From Mesostigma viride (lineage: Eukaryota > Streptophyta > Mesostigmatophyceae > Mesostigmatales > Mesostigmataceae), in the NCBI GenBank assembly GCA_009746045.1, contig RPFO01000034.1, forward strand, positions 3,363,681-3,427,680: DNA of 64,000 nt, written 5' to 3'. Shown here in pieces: positions 33,801 to 44,300 of the stretch. A program made the translations under genes and the position numbers. How positions within the stretch are numbered: the first letter of the stretch is position 1; the number at the start of each line of letters is the position of its first letter. A model generated the notes under the pieces. The model ran no database searches. It was not told the origin of the DNA and saw only the letters and a list, made by a program, of their open reading frames with translations.

Positions 33801-36223
33801 AAACACATAGACTCGCCCCGGTGTGCTCCTACTGGATGCAAACACATAGACTCGCCCCGGTGTGCTCCTACTGGATTCAAACACATAGACTCGCCCCGGT
33901 GTGCTCCTACTGGATTCAAACACATAGACTCGCCCCGGTGTGCTCCTACTGGATGCAAACACATAGACTCGCCCCGGTGTGCTCCTACTGGATTCAAACA
34001 CATAGACTCGCCCCGGTGTGCTCCTACTGGATTCAAACACATAGGCTCGCCCCGGTGTGCTCCCAGGCACACACGCCCCCTGCACGCCCCTCGCACGCCC
34101 CACGCACGTCCCGCGCACGCCGCACGCACGCGCCCACCAACGGTCACCCATCCCCCCCATGCCCATGCGCAGACGCCCCACCCACCAGTGAGCCCATGAT
34201 GTCCAGCTCGCGCGGCTTCTGCCAGTGGATCAGGTCCTTGGACGTGGCGTAGCCGATGGTGGTGCCGCGCTGTTATCCGCAACCGTGGGTTTAGGGGGGC
34301 GCGCAGGCCATGGGTCATGCAGCCACACGGGCCATGTTCCGAGGATGTGGGCCATGCCGTGACGAGGTGGCCATGCACGCCATCAAGCAGCAACCCCGCC
34401 CAAAAAACACATGCCATTCAGCACCCCGCCAAGGAGCGACCAGCCGTGCAGCAAGCAGCCGCGCAGCAGAGGACCATCCAACGCGTCGCCCCAATGGCCA
34501 ACATGCCGACCCACACACACGCAGCAAACAGGTACGAAGGCCAGCATGAACGTTAGTGAGCAGCCAGCAACGAAATGGGGCCGAGCAAGGATCTCACGAG
34601 AAGGTGCGACATCCAAACTCAAAATTGAGTATCCACAGCCATTATAACCACTCGCAGGCATACAGCACCTACCCAGCTGGACATCCACACGAGGTGGTAC
34701 CGGCCGTCGGGCGCGCGCGAGATGGCTGGGTCTCGCATGATGGGTTCGTCCAGCATGGACGTGCGGCGCACGGGCAGGATGCCGTTGCCAGGCTTCGGGG
34801 ACATCTGCAATTGGGCAGGGGAGAGGGGGATGGGTGGGGAGATGCATGGGCGGGGCGGTTTCATGCATGGGTGTTTCAGGATACTGCCACGAGGCATGAG
34901 GGGCAAAGGTGCATGTCACTGGGAGCACTGGTAGGCTACCATTAGGCGAGGCTAGCATTAGGCGAGGCTAGTATTAGGCGAGGCTAGTATTAGGCGAGCC
35001 TAGTATTAGGCAAGGCTAACATTAGGCGAGGCTGGCACTAGGCGAGGCTAGCATGAGGCAAGGCTAGCATCAGGCGAAGACTGTGAGGTCAGCTTGCTTG
35101 GGCATAGGGACTGAGAGCAGGAAGGAAGAGGGGCATTGCACTTGGATGATTCTAACAAAGGTGGGCGATGCGGGGGGGGATGGGGGATCAGTGGCGGCAA
35201 CAGGCAGGGGGTAGCGGGGGGGCCATTGGTGGGGTTTTTAGGGGGGGAGGAGGGAGTTTCATGGGGGGTCAGTTGTGACAAGGGTGACAGCATACCCTGA
35301 GTGCGTACAGAGCCGGCCAGCACATATAGTGTCCCTGAATGCAGGGTATGATTGTGGGCAGTGCCTCAGTATGGCAGCGGCATCAACGACAGCCTATGTG
35401 ACGTCAAAAGTCTGATGGCTTCAAGGCTGTCAAACATCCCACTTTGCAACATTTGACATTGAGAATGAAGTGATTAACCACAAACGTGTCTATTACGATG
35501 TTGAACCACGGGGATTCGACTGTTGGAGTACAGGATCAGAATGTTGGACCTCTACCTGTACAGAGACTACAGGGCGCGGCAACGAAGGTGGAGCAAAGGC
35601 AGGCAGTGAATATTGAACTTGGAGGAATAAGAGTAATAATTAGCGCTAACAGCAAGACGAAGCGTTGCTGGCATGGACAGGTGGAGTTGGGACGAAAAAA
35701 GCTTCATGCAACAAGCAATAAATCATGCACGTTTCGTTACGGCTCTCGTGCGTAAAGCCACAGCTACTCGAGGATGTGCGGGGGCTGCCATCGCGACGAG
35801 GCTGAAACCGATACGAGCGAAGCGCCGCGCTTCCAAGATGCTTACCCGAGAGCCCGGAATGAGCAGCCCCTTGCCATCGTCAACCTTGCGAAAGTTAATG
35901 CCGTCGTCACTTACGGCCAAATGCAGGCCGTCCGTAGCCTTTCCTATGTGATAGGACATTGCGAAGTAATGCCGCGGCCGGGTAGTAGGCATCTCCACGG
36001 CCCTAGATTCGCCCAATGCGGCAATGCTACCTCCTCCAGTGTGGTGCGGGGTGTGCACATCATGGATCTGAAATACGTGGGGGCCATGATGCAAATGGGA
36101 ATGATGGTATTCGTGGTGATGATGCAGGTGGCTGATCTCATCCAGCCACGCCCAGTTGTAGATCCCCATTGCCACCACGAGAAAGGCAGAAAGGGCCCCA
36201 ATTACGACTTTCCTGCGCACCAT
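30860..36223 (-). CDS. GH43-like type II membrane protein, complete, 7 exons
   Basis: Exons: 36223-35846, 34804-34673, 34269-34186, 33043-32916, 32092-31977, 31708-31552 and 31052-30860. All phases agree and give 395 aa. The start is the first ATG in frame. Residues 5-22 form a signal anchor. Residues 32-61 hold 15 histidines (stem). The catalytic region is five-bladed GH43 type: RDPAIS (base Asp151), TTIGYATSKDLIHW, NVWSPEIFW, RIYYTTTKDF, YVLFFKDDR and HYWANGPT. It resembles bacterial GH43 arabinosidase/xylosidase-like proteins, which act on plant-type glycans. A Golgi or surface location is inferred. In the homologues I know, the acid is Glu in EGP; here it is Asn322, and the pKa-tuning Asp is Glu268. 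Activity is therefore doubtful. The C-terminus (ARHPTVIEIS) is intact. Confidence 0.88.
32830..32962 (-). repeat. Duplicated exon 4 end plus 5' splice site in GH43-like gene
   Basis: The real exon end, CACTTCTACGACCACCG, before GTAAGCCGGCG (donor at 32915) is repeated 81 bp into the intron as CACTTGTACGACCACCG before GTGAGGCGGCG (donor at 32834). Similarity extends about 50 bp across the boundary. The inner donor would add an in-frame stop (TAA) at once. Confidence 0.85.
33786..34072. repeat. 39-bp tandem repeat, 7 copies, GH43 intron 3
   Basis: Each unit contains CAAACACATAGACTCGCCCC. Units alternate GGATTC and GGATGC in the order T, G, T, T, G, T, T, which implies a three-unit (117-bp) higher-order duplication. 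Because 39 is divisible by three, long repetitive frames stay open on both strands. They are not genes. Confidence 0.95.
34936..35085. repeat. 16-bp tandem repeat, about 9 copies, GH43 intron 1
   Basis: Units of the form ATTAGGCGAGGCTAGC carry scattered single-base changes. No coding role is seen. Confidence 0.9.
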
Positions 36224-36812
36224 TCTAATATCTGCTAGCCAACTCGTAAGAACTACAAAGCAGTGGCCAGACACTCGCCAGCGCTAAGGGGAGACTCGGT
36301 GTAACAAGAAAAATGCATGAGAAAGCCTACGTGAAAAATGTAGCATAGCTTGGAATTCTCATCGTGCAAAACCCTAAAAGGTCAAATGCACCACGTATGC
36401 TTCTGTTTCTTATGCAGTACTCTACACGTGTTTTCCTTCTCAGCAATCTGCCGCTTTTTATTAATGCGAAGAAGAAATTCTTGCAGACGAGCCAGGACGA
36501 GCTTGCATTTATGTATGTACCAACAAGCGGGGGTCAGGGCCTCGGGGGTCGGGTGCCGTATCGCTAGCCTTCGCTATGTATGTAGCCATTCGCCAGTCGC
36601 CTGTTTCGCGGCGTATTCAACTGCCAGCACGTCAGTCAGTCGGTTGTGATTTGGATCCCACGCCGGTCATAGCCAGACAGAGATTGTACGTACAGACGGT
36701 ACAGTAAGAAGAGACAACAACAACAAGTAACAACAACAACATCGACAACAACAACAACAACAACAACAAAAACAACAACAACAAAAACAACAAAAACAAC
36801 AACAAGGTACAG
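36224..36812. other. Upstream of GH43-like gene; (AAC)n tract
   Basis: No gene is seen. It should contain the GH43-like gene's promoter. 36714-36806 is an (AAC)n microsatellite directly bordering the Harbinger-type element. Confidence 0.4.
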
Positions 36813-37984
36813 TAAGAGCCTTTCCACATATGGTGACGAATTAGTGCGAATTAGGAGGACTCGGATTGGTCCGGACCGCAGTTCCAGGCTCGAGGTCTAA
36901 TTCGGCGCGGCGAATTAGAATGAATTAGCGGTGAATTAGTCGGGACGGGGTTTCCACATTCAGTTCCGATCCAACGGCGGCGAACAAGTTCCCGCCTTTT
37001 TGTGTGCATCATGGCACGTGCTTGACCCTAAAAGTGAAAACTGCACCCCGTCGCCCAGCATTACACGCCATAACCATCTGGCATCGCTGTGATTTTAAGC
37101 CTTGCAATGGCTGAGCCGCCGCCTGCGGCGCTGACGTTTAAGACGCAAGAAGATGTTCTTGAGGCCGAGGTGCGCGGCCAGATCACAGCGGCCTATGCCA
37201 TACATTGGATTAGGCGCCTTAACGAACTGAGTCGAGGGAAGCGAGGAGGGGACGCGATGAGCGCCATCTAAGCAGTTGCTTGTCATGTCTATACGCCCGG
37301 GCATCTCATGATCTGTCTACCATGCACGCATTTTCCTTGGATGAATCGAACAGCTTTTGACATTTTAATGGCGACAATGAAGTCCGGCCACGACAATATA
37401 GCGCTGCTCAGAGCTTCGTTGCCGAGAAATGTTTAAGAGGTGCTTTTTCCGGGCAGATAATGTAACTCTGCCTAGACCCCGGTAGCTTTCAGCACGCGCA
37501 TATTGCTTGAGGTAAGCGAGCCACGACGCCTGCAGGTGCTCCTGCCGAGGTGGAGACCTCCGAGAGCACGTGGATTAGGCTCATGCGTCACAGCAGCATC
37601 GACCTTCATTCTCCTGGTGTACGTGGAAGGTCACTTTTCAGGATTAACATATCTGAATGTTGATTGCCTGTTCATTTTCCGTCAATTGAGCAGCGATTGA
37701 AACCATGAGCCATGCAAGTGTAAGGTGCAGAATTCAGTTGATGAACCCAAGCAGGTAATGTGCAAAATAGATGAACCCAAGTAATATGTGCAGATGTTTC
37801 GTCCCACTGGCTGTGTGCTATTGCATGAACCGTGTAGGCCCTTGGCGTGTACTCACTTGCTGCAACCGTGCCCACAGCTGCTTGTCAATACACACGGCAG
37901 GCACAACGACTTTTGCCGCGAGGTGAAACATTTAACTCCCCCACACCTTGCATTTTTCACTCTTTCTTTTCCCTATCCATCCTA

Positions 37985-38570
37985 CCCCCCAGCACACACA
38001 CACGCCCACATACATACACATGCACATAAATGTTCACACACACATGCACACACGCACGCATACACACACGCACACATACACACATGCACACATACACACA
38101 TGCACACACGCACACATGCACACACGCACACATGCACACATACACACATGCACACACGCACACATGCACACATGCACACACGCACGCATACACACATGCA
38201 CACATACACACATGCACACACGCACGCATACACACATGCACACATACACACACGCACACACGCACACACGCACACACGCACACACGCACACACGCACACA
38301 CGCACACACGCACACACGCACACTCGCACACTCGCACACTCGCACACTCGCACACACGCACACACACACACGCACACACGCACACACATGCACACACATG
38401 CACACTGTGACATACACATGTATGCACACAATATCACACACATGCACACACCCACGTGCGCACATGCACGCTAACACATGCACACAAACATGTGCACACA
38501 CCCACGAGCACACGTGCACATGCATACAAACGCACACAAACACAGGCCGACTTGCACACATGCGCCACAC
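37985..38570. repeat. (CA)n/(CACG)n/(CATG)n microsatellite inside the Harbinger-type element
   Basis: About 580 bp of ACACACATGCACACACGC-like repeats have ordered variant blocks: CATG/CATA first, then CACG, then CTCG near 38320-38350. All His/Thr or Cys/Val frames here are artefacts. Confidence 0.95.
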
Positions 38571-39744
38571 ACATCAATCCATCACCAATAAACGGGTTGC
38601 TTGGACCCAACGACCTTCTTACTCGCCTGTCCACCCAATGTTCTGCCCATCCTCCCGCCTGCCCGCCTGCAAGTCTGCCACCCGCCTATCTGCCCACCCA
38701 TCTGTCAACCTGCCTGCCTGCCTGCTTGTGTGCATGCCTGCGGGCCTGCATGTGCACCTGCGCCCATGCACCTATTATGCCCCCATGGCACATACATGCA
38801 GCCTAGCTAGTTGAGTGTCTCTAGGCACGCGCACATGGGTGGCTACATGGGCATTTGCCTGTGTCTTGGGCTGGGGCGTTGGGCTGATTAGTTCAAGAGT
38901 GGGCGGGAAGACGGTGGTATAATTGGGTGGGTAGGGACGGAGTGGATGGATGATTGGGGGGGTTGGATGCGGGTGGGACTCAAGTTAGTGTTAAGTCCAA
39001 TGTTGCCTATAGCATCAACAAAAATAAGCGAGAAAGCAGCCTAAATTCAAGGAGCCTACTTTTTGTAACATGTGCCAAACTGCAATTAATGGTTGCAGGC
39101 TCACAAGCTGCCAGATTCATAACGCACATGGAATGAATTGCATGGTTACAGGACAAGCGTGTGGTTGGAAATCTTACAATGCCTGGCAACGTCTCTTTCA
39201 TGTGCCCACTGAGAACCGCTGTTCTTCGACACAAGAAGGCTTTGGCAAGCAACGAGCTTCGGCCAGGGCCTTCATTTCAAGGAACCGTGTGTAAAGCAAG
39301 AACTCAGGATTTACAAACAGAAACTATACCTAACTTTGCGACCTTCATGCAGTATGTCATGTGCATGGCTATGTAGTATGTGCCAACAATCACAACGAAA
39401 ACGTGCGAAATTGCAAACATTGCCATGGAAGGGCAGGAGCCACGCACGCAGCAAATTAAAACGGTTCGTGAACCAGTCTGTCGGGCATAAAGGCAGCAAA
39501 GTCTGGCCAGCAATAATGCAGTGCGATGCGAGACAAACTCGGTAAATATGGGCAGGCAGGCGCAGCTCGTCCTCAGCAGTGCTATCTAACGTGACGGCGC
39601 CTTATTTCCGCGTGCACGGTGCCGAACATGGCACTGGCCTGATTCCAGTTGCAGCAACGCCAGATGCCTTCCCGTCATAGAGCAGAGGCTTCACGTACGT
39701 CGCCATCGTTGGCTACCAATCGCTATGCTTCCCGTGATAATGCA

Positions 39745-40224
39745 CTACGCGTCCGAACAAAATGTCGAGAAAGCAAACAATCTACACGCGAGAGAACTGG
39801 GCTGATAGCTTTTCAGTACTGGTTTTACCGTGCCTTCAAATTCCATTAGCTTACTTAACCATGGCTGACTAATTTTAGCTAACGCGATCAACATACACAC
39901 TACACGATCAAAGGAATCACGGGTCATGTGAAATGTTGCACGGAAGTCCGCGTCCGTCATGACACCCCCTCGCTTTGCTGATTCCCAAAATCCACGTCCT
40001 GCGGCCCTATCATATGCCCGCGGGCGACCGGGCTGCCACCCGCCTCGTCGGTCGTCTGGCTTGTCGTCCATTGCCATCCCCATCATCACTTGTGTGGCGG
40101 TTGCCATGTATTCCGCCTCGCGAGCCGCATTTTCCTGAATAATGCGGATCGCGGCCTGCTTCCTGCGTAGCTGCAGGTAGCGCACCAGCACGATGAGAAA
40201 TATAACTATTAGTCTCGCTATCAT
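39745..40224 (-). pseudogene. HARBI1-like transposase, N-terminal part only
   Basis: The ATG at 40224 opens a 159-aa frame with a hydrophobic start (MIARLIVIFLIVLVRYLQLRR), a basic helix, and the family-typical segment FRATFHMTRDSFDRVVCML. That segment precedes the DDE domain in HARBI1/PIF transposases. After KIS the frame runs into unrelated sequence, which may be an intron or a deletion. No DDE triad is seen downstream on this strand within the element. Confidence 0.65.
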
Positions 40225-40545
40225 GGCTACGCACTTTCATCCACTAACGCGCGGCAGCGATGGTGGCCGCACTGTCTTCCCGGCGTGCACGTGTTCCCCG
40301 CCCTTTTCACGTCGTGTTCCCCGCCCTTTTCGTGCATCGACCAAAAAAAAAAAAATAATTCTGACTGGAACTGGCCGGAACTGCTTTTTTCGAGTTCCAG
40401 GAGTTCCACCCCAGTTCCGGTCGAATTAGCGGTTAATTAGAATTACATTTCTAACTGGACGGCCCAATGTGGAAACCTCTAGTTCCGGAACCGACTGAAT
40501 TAGGACCCTAACTCCCCGGAACTGACGAATGTGGAAAGGGCCTAA

Positions 40546-41303
40546 ACAACAGGTTGGTACTCGAAAAAATGGGACTCATCAATGGACAATGGACACCTTG
40601 GTCTCGACAACAACAACAACAACAACAAAACTCGGAGATGGCCGGCTGGGAGATCTTGCAAAACTGCAGTGTCACGAAAAGGTGCGCCACTTGCTTTTCT
40701 CGTGTTCAAAGGGCCCTGCGATGTAACCGTATACTACTGTATACTGTACCGTACATAACCAAGCAGAACATTGGAACAACAGGGGTTCCGAATGCAAGCA
40801 TACTGGCAGCGGGGTCTCCGTGATGCGCGACGCGAGCCTGGGCGCAGCCTGGGCGCGGGATGAACGTAGTTTTCAGCTGCCAAGTTAGCAATTTTGTCGT
40901 TGGCATTTATTTAAAGGGTGTTCTGACCTTCTGGGTATGGTGCAAGCGAGCATCGAGGGCGTTTTGTCCCCCAACACCATGCATGTCTTCAGCAAGATAG
41001 GTTCAAGAGAATTTATGTATAGGTAAGTATGGCAATTAGTTGGTTTCATTATCACCATATGCCTGCAACGAACAATTCAAGGCGCGACTCTATCTCCCGG
41101 CTAAATTTAGCATTTGGCAGCTGCCACACCGTCTCCCAACCACATGGAGGATTCCTTACGATTTAGCAAGACAATCGCGAGAGAAGGGTCCACCATTCCC
41201 TGGGAAACAGGTATTCTGGGGAACAACGGCCTAGGCAAAGCAGACGGGGAACCATGAATGTATTTTTGGCTGGCCGCGAGCTCCTGTACTCAGCTCAGAA
41301 TAG
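40546..41303. other. Upstream region of CTL gene
   Basis: No gene is recognised. It contains a short (AAC)n tract at 40607-40628, continuing the microsatellite split by the Harbinger insertion, and presumably the promoter of the CTL gene. Confidence 0.35.
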
Positions 41304-44300
41304 ATGAAGGCCAAGACGAAAGGAGACGCTGCTGAGCCTGAGTCGCCGCAGAAAAAGGTGTGTTCTCTCGCAGCAGATGAGCAGTAACTTAGATGTTATT
41401 GGTCAGTATCGTAGTGGCCAACGTGTGGTATCGGCATCCTGTAACCTACAGAAGGTCGCCCCTGTCCTGGCATGGCAACGTGCAGTGGCGCATTTGTTGG
41501 CTGCCGGGTACACCAGGGCCCGACTTACCGTGTTCTGTGCAGAGCTTGCCGTCGGATGCAGGCTATGTGACCATTGGTGTTATGATGAGGCTCATTGTAG
41601 CGATGTTAACATGTGGTTGGCAGCACCAACGCGCCCCGCGTCGTCGAGCTACCTGCTGCCATCCGTATCTTACGTGGGAATTCATAGGAGCATGGTACTC
41701 CCATGCAAAAAGTACTCGTGCGGTCCATAGAACATGTACAGGCTCTCTCTGGTCCAGAATCCTTGGGATGTGAATCACAGCAACTGGTGTCATGATTACA
41801 TAATACCAAAACTATATCATAAAACATGTGACGACAACTCGTTTGTGTGCATGCGGCCTGGCGTACAATAGAAGCGTAATACAAGTCAGTGCAAATTGCC
41901 CCCTCATGTTATTAATAGCAATTGAGTAACATCAGTGCATGCTAAGTGCATGTGCATGCATGTAATTTATGGCAAAGATATCATTTTTGCCACAAATTAT
42001 TCCATTTTTGCTCAACTCGCAGATGCTGCACCGAATAGGCCTCTGTGCGTTTCTGCCCCTCATTCCCGGCCTTGAAATTGTCCAGCCATTCTTTCCCTGC
42101 CCCCCCTCTCTCTCTCCCTTCCCCCCGGCCCTCTCCCTTTCCTCTCCCTTCCCCCGCCTGGCCCTCCCCCTGCCCGCCGCGGCAGCCTGCGAGCAAGATC
42201 GAGGAGAACCGCAAATGCCAGGACATCTTGTTCCTCCTCCTCTTCATAGCGTTCTGGGTGAGTGGCTTGGCCGCAGTGTACGATTGTGTATTACCATGAC
42301 TGTTTACTGTTGATCATAGTAGTATGTGGGAGGGGATTACCTAGGCAGGGCAAAACACGCAAGCGAGGCGCTCATGGTGTCGATGCATGAATGATGAAGT
42401 CAGTCGAGACAGACAAGTTAACTGGTGACCTGATTGGCGGGCGGGGGGGCGGGCGGGCGGGCGGGCGGGCGGGCGGGCGGGCGGGCGGGCGGGCGGGCGG
42501 GCGGGCCGGACTGACGGCAAAGTGGGCAGTGCCAGATGTGTGCCAGCAGGCCGTGGTGGCTCTGGCGATGTCTAGGTGTACTCAGCTGCCTCAACCTGAA
42601 CGTCCAGGACCTTGGCTGTTGCCTCCTTACGTGGCCCTGCGGGGTGTGCGCAGGTCGGCATGATCGCTGTGGCTGCTACCGCGATTAAAGAAGGAAACGT
42701 AAAGCGGTGAGCGCTGGTGTATACTTGGGTGGTGCATGTGTTGCAATTTGTTTGAAGAGCAGGTTAGAAACTTCTTAGAAATAAACACTACTATGTATGA
42801 TATCTACTGACCAGCATACTCATGTGGATTTGGAGCCGGCAATGTAGGTGTTCTGTGGCTTGCTAGCTTGTGTGCACTAGGTCAACATGGCTGAGCGGCT
42901 GATGTGGCCTTACATAAGCCTCGTGCCGCAAGATGATCGCAGCCTGCCTTTCCTTTTCTATCCTGCCATCCTCTCGCAGCCTGCCTTTCCTTTTCTATTC
43001 TGCTATCCTCTCGCAGCCTGCCTTTCCTTTTCTATTCTGCCATCCTCTCGCAGCCTGCCTTTCCTTTTCTATTCTGCCATCCTCTCGCAGTCTGCCTTTC
43101 CTTTTCTATTCTGCGTGTGAATCCTCTCGTTTCTTGCCTGTGTGCCCTGTATGGCCCCTTTCCTTTTCTACTCTGCCATCCTCTCTTGTATTGCCTGTGC
43201 ACCCTGTATGGCCCCTACCTTGTGCCTTGTGGCCCATGATAGCATTTCTTTTGCTGCAACCCCTCTTAAGATAGCTGGCTCTCCTTGAATGTGCGCAAAA
43301 CCTTGCTGTGTGCTTTTTCGGGTTTCACTTCTAGCCAGGGTACCTATCCCACTGCAATGTGTGATCCTATTTTTGGCCGGATGCAGGCTGTAGGATGGTG
43401 GCTTGTGTTGACTGAACAGCTTCCCCCTCGCAAAAATAAACAGAGCGATAATTAGTGATGGCCTCGTGCTCATAGACCAAAGCTCACATCTATCTTGTCC
43501 TGCATGCATGCCACCGCGTTTCTGGTTGGCGGCTATGTTCACGTTTCATGTACTGTCTTGCATCATCAGGATTATATATGGCCTCGACTATCAAGGCAAC
43601 CTGTGCGGCGATTCTAACAACGGCACTAATGGGCCGGACTTCAGGCATCGAACCAAGCTGTACTGGTAAGAACCAGCCCGCCATGCACCCCATTTGCGTC
43701 GCCCAGCATGCCCGTGTGTGCCTGCCTGTGCATGGTGTGCATTAACTTTACCAATTCGTGGGCGCTAGTTCTGCATGGTGGTACAATCGGACTCATGCTG
43801 CCAACAAGGGTTGCCCATTTTGCTGCAGCCATGCTGTATGCGAGTGTTTATCAGATTCGCTGCATGGGAGCCTCGTGAGTGCATGGGTTCGTTGAACGTA
43901 TGAATCTGTCCTGTCCTGTATGTAAATGTGCTGTGTGAAGCTGTCCTGTCCCGTATGTAAATGTGCTGTGTGAAGCTGTCCTGTCCTGTATGTAAATGTG
44001 CTGTGTGAAGCTGTCCTGTCCTGTATGTAAATGTGCTGTGTGAAGCTGTCCCGTCCTGTATGTAAATGTGCTGTGTGAAGCTGTCCTGTCCTGTATGTAA
44101 ATGTGCTGTGTGAAGCTGTCCTGGCCTGTATGTAAATGCGCTGTGTGAAGCTGTCCTGTCCTGTATGTAAATGCTTACTGTACGAAACCTGGCACGGCCA
44201 CCTGCATGTACCCTTCCTGTGCCAACACATGACACCATGTCTGTAAAACGGTGGTGCAGGACGGGCTTCAACAACGCGTTCGCTGGGGACTTGAGTGCGG

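Larger units (their letters stand above)
36816..40542. mobile_element. PIF/Harbinger-type DNA transposon, degenerate
   Basis: TAA (36813-36815 and 40543-40545) flanks terminal inverted repeats. The left end is GAGCCTTTCCACAT and the right end, inverted, is GGCCCTTTCCACAT. Subterminal regions on both sides are rich in GAATTAG and AGTTCC words in inverted arrangement. A HARBI1-like N-terminal transposase fragment is on the minus strand (39745-40224). A second small frame (37107-37271, starting MAEPPPAALTFKTQ) might be the element's accessory protein, but I cannot assign it. The DDE catalytic core was not found. The centre is occupied by a large (CA)n array. It is probably immobile unless helped in trans. 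Confidence 0.78.

Noticed and set aside
33786-34072. CRISPR-like regular spacing
   Set aside because: The units are directly adjacent 39-bp tandem copies without unique spacers. The setting is a eukaryotic intron.
37089-37271. 60-aa frame starting near the left end of the Harbinger-type element as a host gene
   Set aside because: It lies inside the transposon, is short, and has no splice partners I could find. At most it is an accessory element gene.
37788-38814. His/Thr-rich and Cys/Val-rich frames
   Set aside because: They are products of the (CA)n array inside the Harbinger-type element.
42400-42663. 90-aa plus-strand frame with a Gly/Arg repeat
   Set aside because: It reads through the (GGGC)n block in CTL intron 2 and ends in the wrong frame of exon 3.
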